The notes under the pieces were generated by a model. It was not told where the DNA came from. It ran no database searches and worked only from the letters and a program-made list of their open reading frames with translations. From assembly GCF_009712225.1 (NCBI RefSeq), contig NZ_WASP01000005.1, positions 237,239 through 301,238 on the forward strand: DNA of 64,000 bases, read 5' to 3'. Made by a program: the position numbers and the translations under genes. Positions 42,940 to 52,189 of the stretch are shown here, piece after piece (the stretch's first letter is position 1; each line of letters begins with the position of its first letter). This stretch comes from Desulfovibrio sp. Its GTDB lineage: Bacteria > Desulfobacterota > Desulfovibrionia > Desulfovibrionales > Desulfovibrionaceae.

Positions 42940-44064
42940 ATGCCTCTTTCGCTTTCGCCCCAGGCGGCCCGTCTGCTGACCGCTCCGGTTCGTACAAAAA
43001 AACGCCTCATGCTTTTTGGCGCAATGGCATGCGCACTGGTCATCCTGCTGGTAGTCATCCACAGGCAGAGGCACATTACAGAAAACGATGCGCGCGTCAT
43101 GGCCGACATGGTGACCATCAGCAGTCGGGTAGACGGCTGGGTTGCCCAGCGCGACGTTACCGACGGTGACAGGGTAAATGGTGGCAGCCAGCTGGTGGTC
43201 ATTGACCAGCGCGAGGCCGCCATGCAGGTGGAAGAACTGACTGCCAGGGACGAGGCGCTACGCCTTGAGCACGAGCGCGTGTCCACCCTGCTGCAGGTGA
43301 GCCTGGGCGCTACGCAAAGCGCCATTGATGCTGCCCGCGCCCACTGCAACAATGTGGGGGCAAGCCTGCGCGCCAGCCAGGCCGAGCTTGATCTGGCCCG
43401 CGCCGATTTTACCCGTGGGCAGAGCCTTATTGCCGCCAACGCCATTGCCCGCCGCACATGGGACCAGAACCGTACCTCCCTGCATCAGGCAGAAGAAAAA
43501 TTCCTTCAAAACAAGGCACTGCTGGCCGAAGCCCAGGCCGCGCTGGCCCAGGCCCTTGCGCATCAGGGTGATCCTCTTGCGCTCAAAAGCCAGCTTGCCC
43601 AGCTTGAACAGCAGCGCGCGGGAGTGCAGGCGCAGCTGCGGCAAAAGCAGGTGGCGCTGGACGACCACGTGGTGCGCAGCCCCATCAGCGGCGTTGTGGA
43701 CCAGAAATTTGTGGAGCCGGGCGAGTACGTTATTCCCGGCCAGAGGCTGGTGTTGCTGCACGACCCTAAGGCCGTGTGGGTTGAGGTGCTGCTCAAGGAA
43801 ACCAAGCTCGACGGGCTCAAGGCCGGGCAATCCGTGAGTGTGAGCGTGGACGCCTACCCCGACAGGGCCTTTCACGGCAGCATAGAACGCATCGGTACGG
43901 CTGCCACCAGCCAGTTTGCCCTTATGCCAAGCCCCAATCCTTCGGGCAACTTCACCAAAATCAACCAGCGTGTTCCCGTGCGCATCAAGGTTGAGCAGCC
44001 GGACGACAACCCCCTCCGCCCCGGTATGATGGTAGAGGTGGACATTGACCGCTCCAGCCTTTGA
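42940..44064 (+). CDS. emrA: Membrane fusion protein, EmrA/HlyD type
   Basis: The protein has 374 residues: an N-terminal membrane helix (about 23-41), a biotinyl-lipoyl-like domain (DARVMADMVTISSRVDGWVAQR and later DHVVRSPISGVVDQKFVEPG), a long coiled-coil hairpin (about 95-235) and a beta-barrel domain. It connects the inner-membrane pump EmrB to an outer-membrane channel, which is not encoded here. It overlaps emrB by 20 nt, so the two are translationally coupled. Confidence 0.9.
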   Translation: MPLSLSPQAARLLTAPVRTKKRLMLFGAMACALVILLVVIHRQRHITENDARVMADMVTISSRVDGWVAQRDVTDGDRVNGGSQLVVIDQREAAMQVEELTARDEALRLEHERVSTLLQVSLGATQSAIDAARAHCNNVGASLRASQAELDLARADFTRGQSLIAANAIARRTWDQNRTSLHQAEEKFLQNKALLAEAQAALAQALAHQGDPLALKSQLAQLEQQRAGVQAQLRQKQVALDDHVVRSPISGVVDQKFVEPGEYVIPGQRLVLLHDPKAVWVEVLLKETKLDGLKAGQSVSVSVDAYPDRAFHGSIERIGTAATSQFALMPSPNPSGNFTKINQRVPVRIKVEQPDDNPLRPGMMVEVDIDRSSL

Positions 44065-45601
44065 TGCACTGGCCCAGCGCTACGGCGCGGGCTACAAGTG
44101 GCTTGCCACGGCTGCCGTCATGGCGGGCTGCGTTGCCACGGTGCTGTCGTCCACCATCGTCAACGTGGCCATGCCCGACATAATGGGCGAATTCGGCATG
44201 GGGCAGGATCAGGTGCAGTGGCTTTCCACGGCCTTTCTGGCTTCCATGACAGCCTCCATGCTGGCAACAGACTGGACGCTGCACACCTTTGGCGTGCGGC
44301 GGGCCTATCTGGGCGCCATGGTGGCCTTTCTGGCGGCGTCCGTCATGGGCAGCATGAGCCCCGGCGTGGAGCTGCTCATACTTGCGCGCTCCATACAGGG
44401 GGCGGCGGCAGGGTTGGTGCAGCCTCTTGCCATGGTGGTGGTATTTACCGTCTTTGGGGCAGAAAACCGGGGTATGGCCATGGGCGTGTTTGGCCTTGGC
44501 GTGGTGCTGGCCCCGGCCCTTGGCCCCACGGTGGGCGGCCTGCTCATCGACAACTATTCGTGGCGGTACGTCTTTCTGGTGGGGCCGCCCTTTTGCGCTC
44601 TGAGTATGGCCATGGCCCTGACCTTTTTGCCTGGCCGCGCGCAGGATGTGCAGCCCCGGCCCTTTGACGGCATAGGCTTTGCCCTGCTGTGCCTTGCCAT
44701 TGGAACCCTGCTGGCGGGCATTTCCAGTGGTCAGCGCGAGGGCTGGGATTCCGGCTACGTGCTGGGCGCATTTCTGCTGAGCCTGTGCTTCTGGATTGCC
44801 TTTGCCGCGCACGAACGGGCCTGCGCCCACCCCCTGCTGGCTCTGGACGTGTATCTGAACCCGCGCTTTCTGGCTGCCTCTGTGGTGGCCTTTATTCTGG
44901 GTATGGGGCTTTTTGGCTCCACCTATCTTATTCCGCTTTTTGTGCAGATGGTGCAGGGGTACAGCCCCACCGAATCGGGTCTGCTACTCATGCCGGGGGG
45001 GATGGTTCTGGGCGTGGTGATGCCGCTGGCCGGGCGTTTTGCCGACCGGCTGCCGCCTTACCAGTCTATCATGGCCGGGCTGGCCGTTTTTGGCGTTTCG
45101 TGCCTGCTCATGGCCGGGGTGGGCGTATCTACGGATTTTTGGGATTTTGCGGGCTGGATTGTGCTTGGCCGCGTGGGGCTTGGGCTCATTTTGCCATCGC
45201 TGAACAGCGGGGCGCTGCGTCTGCTGGATGGCGGGCACATGGCGCAGGGGGCTGGGGCCATCAACTTCAGTCGCCAGCTGGGCGGCGCGTTGGGGGTGAG
45301 CCTGCTTTCCGTGTATCTGGAGCGTCAGACAGAGCTGTACGCCCAGGCCTTCAACGCCCTGCAGCAGGGTACGCACGCCGCCGCAGACGCCCTTGATATC
45401 GTTTCGTTCATGCTGGTGCGTTCGGGGCAGCTCGATAACGTGGCGCAGGCCCTGCGGCCCCCGCAGGCCTACCAGTTTTTTTCAGAGATGATTGCCGCGC
45501 AGGCGCGCACAATGGGCTTCAGGGAAAGTTTTTTGCTGGTGGCCGTGGCCTTTCTGGTGGCTGTGCTGCCAGCTTTGTTCATGAGGCAGCGCAGGTTGTA
45601 A
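44045..45601 (+). CDS. emrB: DHA2 family multidrug efflux MFS transporter, EmrB type
   Basis: The protein has 518 residues and 14 predicted membrane helices. SSTIVNVAMPDIMGEF near residue 35 and GLGVVLAPALGPTVGGLL (the antiporter motif C) mark DHA2 drug:proton antiporters. A TTG start at 44045 (GAGGTGG upstream) inside the end of emrA fits the first residues of the family. It would export hydrophobic toxic compounds across both membranes with EmrA. It ends 12 nt before the convergent EamA gene. Confidence 0.9.
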   Translation: MTAPAFDALAQRYGAGYKWLATAAVMAGCVATVLSSTIVNVAMPDIMGEFGMGQDQVQWLSTAFLASMTASMLATDWTLHTFGVRRAYLGAMVAFLAASVMGSMSPGVELLILARSIQGAAAGLVQPLAMVVVFTVFGAENRGMAMGVFGLGVVLAPALGPTVGGLLIDNYSWRYVFLVGPPFCALSMAMALTFLPGRAQDVQPRPFDGIGFALLCLAIGTLLAGISSGQREGWDSGYVLGAFLLSLCFWIAFAAHERACAHPLLALDVYLNPRFLAASVVAFILGMGLFGSTYLIPLFVQMVQGYSPTESGLLLMPGGMVLGVVMPLAGRFADRLPPYQSIMAGLAVFGVSCLLMAGVGVSTDFWDFAGWIVLGRVGLGLILPSLNSGALRLLDGGHMAQGAGAINFSRQLGGALGVSLLSVYLERQTELYAQAFNALQQGTHAAADALDIVSFMLVRSGQLDNVAQALRPPQAYQFFSEMIAAQARTMGFRESFLLVAVAFLVAVLPALFMRQRRL

Positions 45602-45613
45602 GCGTGGAGTGGT

Positions 45614-46552
45614 TCAGCGGCTGCGCAGCAGGTGGGGCAGGGCCGTGGCGCAAAAAATGCCGCCCAGAATGGCAAGACTGCTCACCAGCAGGCGCAGCCC
45701 AAGGGCTTCGCCCATGAGCCATGCGCCGCCAAGGGCGGTGATGAGCGGCACGCTCAGTTGCACCACAGCGGCAGAAGGCACGTTGAGCCAGCGTAAAACC
45801 GCATACCACAGCACATAGCCAAGAGCCGAGGCCAGCGCGCCGGCAGCCAGAGCACAGACAACGCCCGCCCATGGCCATGCGGTGGGTGTGCCAGCCCCGT
45901 CAAACAGCATGCCCCACGCCAGCAGCGCAAGGGCCAGCGGCACGCAGCGAATAAAGTTGCCAGCCGTGGCCGCCGTGGCGTCGCCGCTCTGTCTGCCGCA
46001 GATGGTGTACACGGCCCAGCACAGGCCAGAGCAGAAGATCACCGTGGCAGCCCCCGCCGGTGGCGCATCAAGTCCCGGCAACAGCAGATACACAAGGCCC
46101 GCCATGGCAAGCCCGATGCCCAGCCCTTGCGCCTTGCCGGGTCTTTGCCCCAGCCGCAGCCCGGCCACAAGCATGCCCACCTGCACGGCCACCGCTATGA
46201 CCAGCGCCCCCGCCCCGGCAGAAAGCCGCACATAGGCCCATGAAAAACAGGCCATATAGCCAAACAGGGCCAGGGCCGCGTTCCAGCTGCCAGCACGCAA
46301 CGGATTGCCGCCGCGCCATATCTGGATAAACCAGAGCATGGCTGCCGCTGATATGGCCCGCAGGGCCGTGTAGACAGAAGGATCAAGTGGTTGGGAAGAT
46401 GGTCCCTGCGCGAGGGCGAACCTGCAGAGCAGGGAGTTGGCGGCAAAGAGCGTCATGACCAGGGTTGTGAGCGCAGCCACCAGCCAGGGCGAAGCGCCCG
46501 TGCCGCCCGGCCTGTCGCCCGCACTGGTGCCAGTCGCTACGCTGGCCCGCAT
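45614..46552 (-). CDS. EamA/DMT superfamily transporter
   Basis: The protein has 312 residues, ten predicted membrane helices in two EamA repeats. VMTLFAANSLLCRFAL and the second-half segment WYAVLRWLNVPSAAVVQLSVPLI are typical. Its start codon overlaps the stop of the sigma54 activator gene (TGATG), so it is translated from the same message. Exporters of amino acids and metabolites are common in the family. Its place in the isl cluster suggests a related substrate, but that is inference. Confidence 0.85.
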   Translation of the reverse strand: MRASVATGTSAGDRPGGTGASPWLVAALTTLVMTLFAANSLLCRFALAQGPSSQPLDPSVYTALRAISAAAMLWFIQIWRGGNPLRAGSWNAALALFGYMACFSWAYVRLSAGAGALVIAVAVQVGMLVAGLRLGQRPGKAQGLGIGLAMAGLVYLLLPGLDAPPAGAATVIFCSGLCWAVYTICGRQSGDATAATAGNFIRCVPLALALLAWGMLFDGAGTPTAWPWAGVVCALAAGALASALGYVLWYAVLRWLNVPSAAVVQLSVPLITALGGAWLMGEALGLRLLVSSLAILGGIFCATALPHLLRSR

Positions 46553-47952
46553 CAGTCAATCCGCCGTGCGCCCTGCAATTTGCGGAACACCGTGCTGCGG
46601 TTGATCTGGAAAAGCTCGGCCACACGCTGCACAGAACCGTGCACTTCAATGGCCTTGAGCAGAAAATCGCGCTCCATTTCAGCCATGATGTCGCGCAGGG
46701 GGCGGCGCGCGGAAAGAATATCTTCTGAATAGCACGAAGATTCACGGGTGGAGCCGGATATCTGCGGCGGCAGGTCGCGCGGCGAGATAAGCGGCCCGGT
46801 GAGCGTGATGACAAGGCTGTGCACAAGGTTTTGCAGTTCGCGCACGTTGCCCGGCCAGGAATAGGCCGACATGATGTCGAGGGTCACGTCCATAAATGCC
46901 ATGGCCTTGTGATACTTGGCTGTATACTGGGCAAGATAGTGCTCTGCCAGCGCGCGCACGTCTTCCTGCCGGTCGCGCAGGGGCGGTATGCGCACGGTGG
47001 CCACGTTGAGGCGGTAATAGAGGTCGCGGCGGAATGTGCCAGCCTCCACGCTCTTGGCCAGATCCCGGTTGGTGGCGGCAATAATGCGCACGTCCACCTT
47101 GCGCGGGCTTGATGCGCCCACCCGCATGATTTCGCCGTCCTGCAGCACGCGCAACAGGCGCGTTTGCATGGAGAGCGGCAACTCGCCCACTTCGTCCAGA
47201 AAAATGGTGCTGCCGTCGGCAATTTCAAAATACCCGGCCTTGCCCTTGTTGGAGGCCCCGGTAAAGGCCCCCGGCATGTAGCCGAAGAGTTCGGATTCTG
47301 TGAGTGATTCGGAGATGCCGCCGCAGTCAACCTTGAGCAGGATTTTATCGTTGCGGGCAGACTGCGAATGGGTGTAGCGGGCAAATACGTCCTTGCCTGC
47401 GCCGGTTTCACCCAGAATAAGCACCGTGGCATCGGTGTGGGCAAAGCGTCCCAGCAGCGAAACCACATCGCCCATGGCCCGGCTGGCGTACACTGGTTCG
47501 CTCGACTTTGCCGAGCCCTGAGCAATGTACGCCAGCTGGTCGTTGATCTGGTCAATAAGCTTGCACTGTCCCGCCACCTGATCCTGCAACTGGGCAAGCA
47601 GGGTAACGTCGCGGGCAAAGGTCACCACCAAGCACAGGTCGCCCTTGCCGTCAAAAACGGGAAAGCCGGTGAGCACCAGTTTTTTCCCGTTTTTGAGCTG
47701 CTGGACGTGTGTGGTGGGTCTGCCCGTGCGTACGATTTCCGGGTTCAGAATGCAGTCAAACGTGCCCTCCTGAACCAGATCGCGCACGTTTTTGCCGCGT
47801 ATCTGTTCCTGGGTCAGCCCGGTAAGCTGCTCGTACATGCGGTTGACCCGCAGGCTTGTGCCTGCGGCATCACTTATAAAAACGCCTTCGGGCAGGGCGT
47901 CGAGTATGCGCTCCACATGTTTCGAAAGAAGCTCGGAAGATCTGCATGCCAT
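46552..47952 (-). CDS. Sigma54-dependent transcriptional activator (PAS-AAA+-Fis)
   Basis: The protein has 466 residues. A PAS sensor domain lies at about 10-125 (ILDALPEGVFISDAAG), the AAA+ domain at about 155-390 with Walker A GETGAGKD, the sigma54-contact loop GAFTGA intact in ELFGYMPGAFTGASN, Walker B and SWPGNVRELQNL. The Fis-type helix-turn-helix closes at VAELFQINRSTVFRKLQG. It should activate sigma54 promoters, and two such promoters flank the islA-amidohydrolase intergenic region nearby. The PAS domain may sense the sulfonate or a metabolite. It lies 25 nt after islB on the same strand. Confidence 0.93.
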   Translation of the reverse strand: MACRSSELLSKHVERILDALPEGVFISDAAGTSLRVNRMYEQLTGLTQEQIRGKNVRDLVQEGTFDCILNPEIVRTGRPTTHVQQLKNGKKLVLTGFPVFDGKGDLCLVVTFARDVTLLAQLQDQVAGQCKLIDQINDQLAYIAQGSAKSSEPVYASRAMGDVVSLLGRFAHTDATVLILGETGAGKDVFARYTHSQSARNDKILLKVDCGGISESLTESELFGYMPGAFTGASNKGKAGYFEIADGSTIFLDEVGELPLSMQTRLLRVLQDGEIMRVGASSPRKVDVRIIAATNRDLAKSVEAGTFRRDLYYRLNVATVRIPPLRDRQEDVRALAEHYLAQYTAKYHKAMAFMDVTLDIMSAYSWPGNVRELQNLVHSLVITLTGPLISPRDLPPQISGSTRESSCYSEDILSARRPLRDIMAEMERDFLLKAIEVHGSVQRVAELFQINRSTVFRKLQGARRID

Positions 47953-47977
47953 AGGTCATTGGGGGGGTAGAAGGTTA

Positions 47978-48919
47978 TCAGTGCGGTACGCGCAGGCGCT
48001 GGCCCAGAATACCCTGCACCACAGTCTGGAGCCTGTTCATGTGCTCCGTATCCAGTTTTACTTCGCCCATGGGTACGGGCCTGTCGAGAAACTGGTACTT
48101 CTGCGTGCCAAGGCGGTGGTAGGGCAGCATTTCGTATTCCACGCGCTCATAGGGCTTGAGAAACTCGGCAATGGCGGTAACGGCCTGTTCGCTGTCGTTA
48201 AAGCCGGGAATGATCGGCGTGCGCGCCAGTATGGGCAGGTCGGGAAATTCCTCTGCCAGAATGCGGAAGTTTTCGAGGATGTGCCTGTTGGGCAAGCCTG
48301 TTTGAGCTTCGTGCTCGGCGCTGTCCATGTGCTTGATGTCAAAAAGCACATAGTTCAGGTATTCCGCCGCGGCGCGGATTGTGTCGGGCGAAACCATACC
48401 GCAGGTTTCCACAGCGGTCTTGATACGCCGCGCACGGGCCTCGCGCAGCAGGGCCACGGCAAACTCCCCCTGCAACAGGGGTTCGCCGCCCGACAGGGTA
48501 AGGCCGCCGCCAGAGCGGGCATAGAAGGCCATATCCTGCTCAACCACATTCAGCACGTCATCTACTGTACGCTGTTTGCCGTAAACCAGCAAACCCTGGG
48601 CCGGGCATGCTGCGGCGCAGGGCATATGGCACGAGGTGCAGTGGCTGCGGTTAATGCGCAGCTTGTCCTCGTCGCCAAGGGTTATGGAGCCGTATGGACA
48701 GGCTACAATGCAGTGCCCGCACTTGGAAACGCCCAGGCAACGGCCTGCGTTAAAGGCCAGCTCGGGCTCGCGCTGCTGCGACTCGGGATTGCTGCACCAG
48801 CGGCAGGAAAGGCTGCAGCCCTTGAGAAAAACGATGGTTCTTATGCCGGGGCCGTCATGAACCGAATATTTCTGAACGTTGAAAACCATGCCTTGCCGTT
48901 GGCAGTCATCCTGACACAT
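47978..48919 (-). CDS. islB: Glycyl radical enzyme activase for isethionate sulfite-lyase
   Basis: The protein has 313 residues. It is a radical SAM enzyme that installs the glycyl radical on IslA. GCSLSCRWCSNPE carries the CX3CX2C cluster that binds SAM. Between residues 55 and 105, two ferredoxin-like cysteine groups follow (CLGVSKCGHCIVACP and CTSCHMPCAAACP), as in activases of the B12-independent diol dehydratase and IslB groups. LTLSGGEPLLQ and IIPGFNDSE are radical SAM activase motifs. AAGGATGG precedes the ATG. It follows islA after a strong hairpin. Confidence 0.93.
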   Translation of the reverse strand: MCQDDCQRQGMVFNVQKYSVHDGPGIRTIVFLKGCSLSCRWCSNPESQQREPELAFNAGRCLGVSKCGHCIVACPYGSITLGDEDKLRINRSHCTSCHMPCAAACPAQGLLVYGKQRTVDDVLNVVEQDMAFYARSGGGLTLSGGEPLLQGEFAVALLREARARRIKTAVETCGMVSPDTIRAAAEYLNYVLFDIKHMDSAEHEAQTGLPNRHILENFRILAEEFPDLPILARTPIIPGFNDSEQAVTAIAEFLKPYERVEYEMLPYHRLGTQKYQFLDRPVPMGEVKLDTEHMNRLQTVVQGILGQRLRVPH

Positions 48920-48935
48920 AAGACCATCCTTTTAT

Positions 48936-48979
48936 AAAAAACGGGCGCGGCCAACCTTTCGGCCAGTCGCGCCCGTGCG
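48936..48979 (-). terminator. Strong hairpin between islA and islB
   Basis: On the minus strand ACGGGCGCG and CGCGCCCGT, 18 nt apart with an internal GGCC stem, are followed directly by TTTTTTAT. It is a full intrinsic terminator lying between islA and islB, so islB may depend on read-through. Confidence 0.85.
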
Positions 48980-48983
48980 TGTG

Positions 48984-51479
48984 TTACATCACGTCGTGTT
49001 CGGTACGGGCAATCAGGTCGTTCTGCAGGTCGGGCGACAGGTCCACAAAGTAGGCGCTGTAACCGGCAATGCGCACGATGAGGTTGCGGTACTTCTGCGG
49101 GTCTTTCTGCGCGGCCACCAGGGTCTGCTTGTTTACCACGTTGAACTGAACATGCCACAGCTTGAGGTCGCAGAAGGTGCGGATGAAGGACACCAGCTTT
49201 TCAGTGCCCTGTTCGCCTTCCACGCACTTGGGCGTGAACTTGATGTTGAGCATGCGGGCGGCGCGGTCGCGCATGCCCATGTTCTTGGTCTGGTAGTTGG
49301 AGAGCAGCACGGCGGTGGGGCCGTTGACGTCCGCGCCGTGCGAGGCCGAAGAGCCGTCGGAAAGCGGGAATCCGTCGGTACGGCCATTGGGAGTAGCGGA
49401 AACCACCTTGCCGAAGGGCACGTGCGAGGTAAAGGGCACGTAACGCACATCGTTGTGGATGCCCAGTTCCTGCATGGAGTATTTGCCGCCGTATTCCACG
49501 GAAATCTTGTCGATTTCGCGGCCAATGGCGTCGGCGTACTCGTCGTTGTTGCCGTAGCAGGGGGCGGAACGCAGCAGGGCGCGCACGTCGTCGTAGCCTT
49601 CAAAGTTGGCGTCGATGGCGGCCAGCAGCTTGTCCATGGTCAGTTTCTTTTCTTCAAACACCAGCTTTTTCACGGCGGCCAGCGAGTCCACAACCGTGCC
49701 AAGGCCCATGTATTCAAAGTAGCCCAGGTTGATGCCTTCGGGAATCTGTTCCTGGTGCAGGTCGATGCAGTGCTTCATGCACAGGTCGTGCATGGCCGAG
49801 CCCATGGGCTGGGCAAAGTGCTGGGCGCGCAGCTTGTTGATGATGTACTGCTGGGTAAAGGCCGTCTTGAGGAACAGCAGGTGCTGCTGCACATAGGCGT
49901 TCCAGAATTCGTCCCAGGTCTTGAAGTTGCGCGGGTCTCCGGTTTCAACGCCCAGCTTCTGGTCACCGAACTTCTTCATGCGGCCATTGCGCAGCACCAT
50001 TTCAACAGCAGCGGCAAAGTTGATGTACGCACCGCCAGAGGTGTAGGTGTCGCGGTTGGGCATGCGGGCTTCGGTGCAGCCAGAAACCGCGTAGTCCAGG
50101 GCTTCCTCGAAGGTAGCGCCCTTGGAAACATACAGGGGCACGATTTCTTCGTCATTGATAAGCTTGGGGAAGCCGGAGCCGTACTTGATGGTTTCTGCCA
50201 CGTCCCACAGGTAACGCTCGGGCGCGCGGGAATGGATGCGGGCCGCAAGGTCGGGGTAGTGCAGGGGGAATTCGCGCTTGGACTTGAGGATCAGGTAGGT
50301 CAGCGCGTTGCTGGCGTCGCGGCCATCGGTGGTCTGGCCGCCAACAGTCACTGCTTCCCAGTGGGCGTAACCTTCGTTGAAGGCGCCGCCGGTGGGCGAG
50401 ATGTACATGTCGATGAATTCGGCCATGCCAACCCACATGCATTCCAGCAGTTCCATGGCCTGAGCGTCGTTGATCTTACCTTCGGCGCGGTCTTTGGCGT
50501 AGAAGGGGAAAAAGTACTGGTCCATGCGGCCATTGGAAATGGTGGTGCCGGTCTTCTGCTCGATGCGCGAGAACATCTGCGTAAACCACTGGCTCTGGCA
50601 GGCTTCCCAGAAGTCGCGGGCGGGTTCGCCGGGCACGTGCTCGGCGTTTTCAGCCATGCGCAGCAGCTCGGCCTTGCGGGTGGGGTTGGTTTCCTTTTCG
50701 GCCATTTCGCGGGCGAGCACTGCGTGGCGTTTGGCCCACAGCACAATGGCTTCGCACACGATGACCACGGCTTCGAGGAAGGGGCGCTTTTCGCAGGCGT
50801 CCTTGCAGCTCAGGGGATCAAGGGCGTCCAGCTTTTCCTGGGCTTCCTGTTTGATGCTGTTGAAACCGCGCTTGAGGATCTTTTCAAAGTCGTGCACCCA
50901 CTGGATGGACGAACGGAACGACGAGGTTTCGTTGACGATAAAGCGAGAGATGAGCCCCATGGGATCATCATAGGTGAGCTTGTGCACTTCGGCGGGCAGG
51001 GCAGCGTTGAGCGCTTCGTGGTAGGTCTTGCCCTTCCAGTAGGGTGCGATCTCTTCGATCACGCGCTTGGCGTCTTCGGGCGTGATCGTGGCGGGCGAGG
51101 TCTTGCGGGTGGGCAGGTCGCGCACCGCGATATCAAGAAAGTCGCCGTCGAGTTCGGGGTACAGAATGCCGTAGCGGCCATCGCAGCCAGCGCGACCGAG
51201 CAGCAGCTGGTCTTCCTGCACATAGACGGTCATGTTTTTCGCAATGTGCATGAGGGCCTTGGCCCAGCGCAGCACCAGGGGCTGACCGTCTGTTTCCTGC
51301 ATGGACTGGGTGAAGTACAGGGCGCGTTCGATATCAATACGCGGCTTCTGGCCTTCAAAACGTTCCAGCAGCTTGAAAACGCGGGTGTGGGTTTTACGGA
51401 ATTTGTCTTCCCTGCCCTCGATCTTGTCGTACAAACGCTGTTCCTGGGGGGAGCGGCATTCGCAAGTGGTGGTGCTCAT
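48984..51479 (-). CDS. islA: Isethionate sulfite-lyase, glycyl radical enzyme
   Basis: The protein has 831 residues. It cleaves isethionate (2-hydroxyethanesulfonate) to acetaldehyde and sulfite, giving sulfite reducers an electron acceptor. The thiyl cysteine is Cys468 and the general base Glu470 in [13 protein letters not shown]. Arg189 and Gln193 (FRSSIQW), Trp374 (GYAHWEAV) and an Arg near 679 (HNDVRYVPF) match the published IslA substrate pocket. The glycyl radical site is Gly806 in VRIAGYSAY. The start at 51479 follows AGGAGT by 6 nt and agrees with known IslA N-termini ([14 protein letters not shown]). A sigma54 promoter lies about 105 nt upstream. Confidence 0.95.
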   Translation of the reverse strand: MSTTTCECRSPQEQRLYDKIEGREDKFRKTHTRVFKLLERFEGQKPRIDIERALYFTQSMQETDGQPLVLRWAKALMHIAKNMTVYVQEDQLLLGRAGCDGRYGILYPELDGDFLDIAVRDLPTRKTSPATITPEDAKRVIEEIAPYWKGKTYHEALNAALPAEVHKLTYDDPMGLISRFIVNETSSFRSSIQWVHDFEKILKRGFNSIKQEAQEKLDALDPLSCKDACEKRPFLEAVVIVCEAIVLWAKRHAVLAREMAEKETNPTRKAELLRMAENAEHVPGEPARDFWEACQSQWFTQMFSRIEQKTGTTISNGRMDQYFFPFYAKDRAEGKINDAQAMELLECMWVGMAEFIDMYISPTGGAFNEGYAHWEAVTVGGQTTDGRDASNALTYLILKSKREFPLHYPDLAARIHSRAPERYLWDVAETIKYGSGFPKLINDEEIVPLYVSKGATFEEALDYAVSGCTEARMPNRDTYTSGGAYINFAAAVEMVLRNGRMKKFGDQKLGVETGDPRNFKTWDEFWNAYVQQHLLFLKTAFTQQYIINKLRAQHFAQPMGSAMHDLCMKHCIDLHQEQIPEGINLGYFEYMGLGTVVDSLAAVKKLVFEEKKLTMDKLLAAIDANFEGYDDVRALLRSAPCYGNNDEYADAIGREIDKISVEYGGKYSMQELGIHNDVRYVPFTSHVPFGKVVSATPNGRTDGFPLSDGSSASHGADVNGPTAVLLSNYQTKNMGMRDRAARMLNIKFTPKCVEGEQGTEKLVSFIRTFCDLKLWHVQFNVVNKQTLVAAQKDPQKYRNLIVRIAGYSAYFVDLSPDLQNDLIARTEHDVM

Positions 51480-51583
51480 CACGATACTCCTGAAATATGA
51501 ATATGTGGCGCGCGGGGGCGTATGCTCTGCCGCCGCACGGAGAATGCCGAAGGGGTGTGGCAATCCTCGTTTGCAATCCCCTG

Positions 51584-51599
51584 TGCATGTGGCATGCCA
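51584..51599 (-). promoter_or_regulatory. Sigma54 promoter of islA
   Basis: On the minus strand TGGCATGCCACATGCA has GG and GC exactly 10 nt apart, the -24/-12 pattern of sigma54 promoters. It leaves a leader of about 95 nt before the islA start. Confidence 0.8.
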
Positions 51600-51683
51600 T
51601 AATATTTAACTTGCTGAATTTTATGTGTATTCAAAAAAAGTTTTTTTATTCGGTGCTGGAAGTTCGATTTTGGACAAGCTTGG

Positions 51684-51876
51684 GTCGCAAGTTTGCATCA
51701 GTCAGGAGCCCTTGGCGTTAATAAGGGCATTTCTTGCGACGCAAAGTTGCGACAGCCCGATTTGGGGGGGGCAAGTTCGACACGGTTAACATGACAAAAA
51801 TCATCATGATTTTATTTTCACAAGCAGCTATTTCGCTTAGCCGGAGAACAATTCCTGCTTGTTGCAAATTTGCGAC
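51684..51876. promoter_or_regulatory. Cluster of TTGCGAC elements, candidate enhancer sites
   Basis: The heptamer TTGCGAC occurs at 51734-51740, 51747-51753 and 51870-51876, and its inverse GTCGCAA at 51684-51690. All lie between the two divergent sigma54 promoters, 85-290 bp upstream of one or the other. This is the normal position for binding sites of a sigma54 activator, here probably the PAS-AAA+ protein at 46552-47952. Confidence 0.6.
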
Positions 51877-51978
51877 ACGAGGATAAACCATATCAAAAGA
51901 ATATGTAATAAATCAAAATATTATGCTGAATTTATTGAGTTTTGAGCAGAAGCGCATTGAAAAAGAGGTTTTGTGAGC

Positions 51979-51994
51979 TGGCACACATCGTGCA
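51979..51994 (+). promoter_or_regulatory. Sigma54 promoter of the amidohydrolase-MHS transporter operon
   Basis: TGGCACACATCGTGCA matches the sigma54 consensus TGGCAC-N5-TTGCA with GG and GC 10 nt apart. It lies about 195 nt before the gene at 52190. The 51480-52189 gap holds only regulatory DNA. Confidence 0.85.
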
Positions 51995-52189
51995 AAACGA
52001 AAAAAATCACAAGTCGTGCGGGTTGGAGGCGACCTGAGCGACTTAGAAATAGCAACGCCTGGAGAAGAGAGATGGGAAACGTTTTTGTTTCCTGCGTGGG
52101 TGGTCCGGCAGGGCAGCCCGCATGGATCTGGAAGGCCATGACGCCGCCAGCGCCACACAACCCCCAAGCGGGTTCAGGAGAACCGCATT

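Noticed and set aside
48984..51479. Choline trimethylamine-lyase or pyruvate formate-lyase as identity of the glycyl radical enzyme
   Set aside because: Arg189, Gln193, Trp374 and the [11 protein letters not shown] loop match isethionate sulfite-lyase, and sulfonate-type neighbours agree.
48975..51500. An 841-codon open frame on the plus strand opposite islA
   Set aside because: It is the shadow of a high-GC coding strand. The islA frame has complete glycyl radical enzyme motifs, a proper ribosome-binding site and promoter; the plus frame has none.
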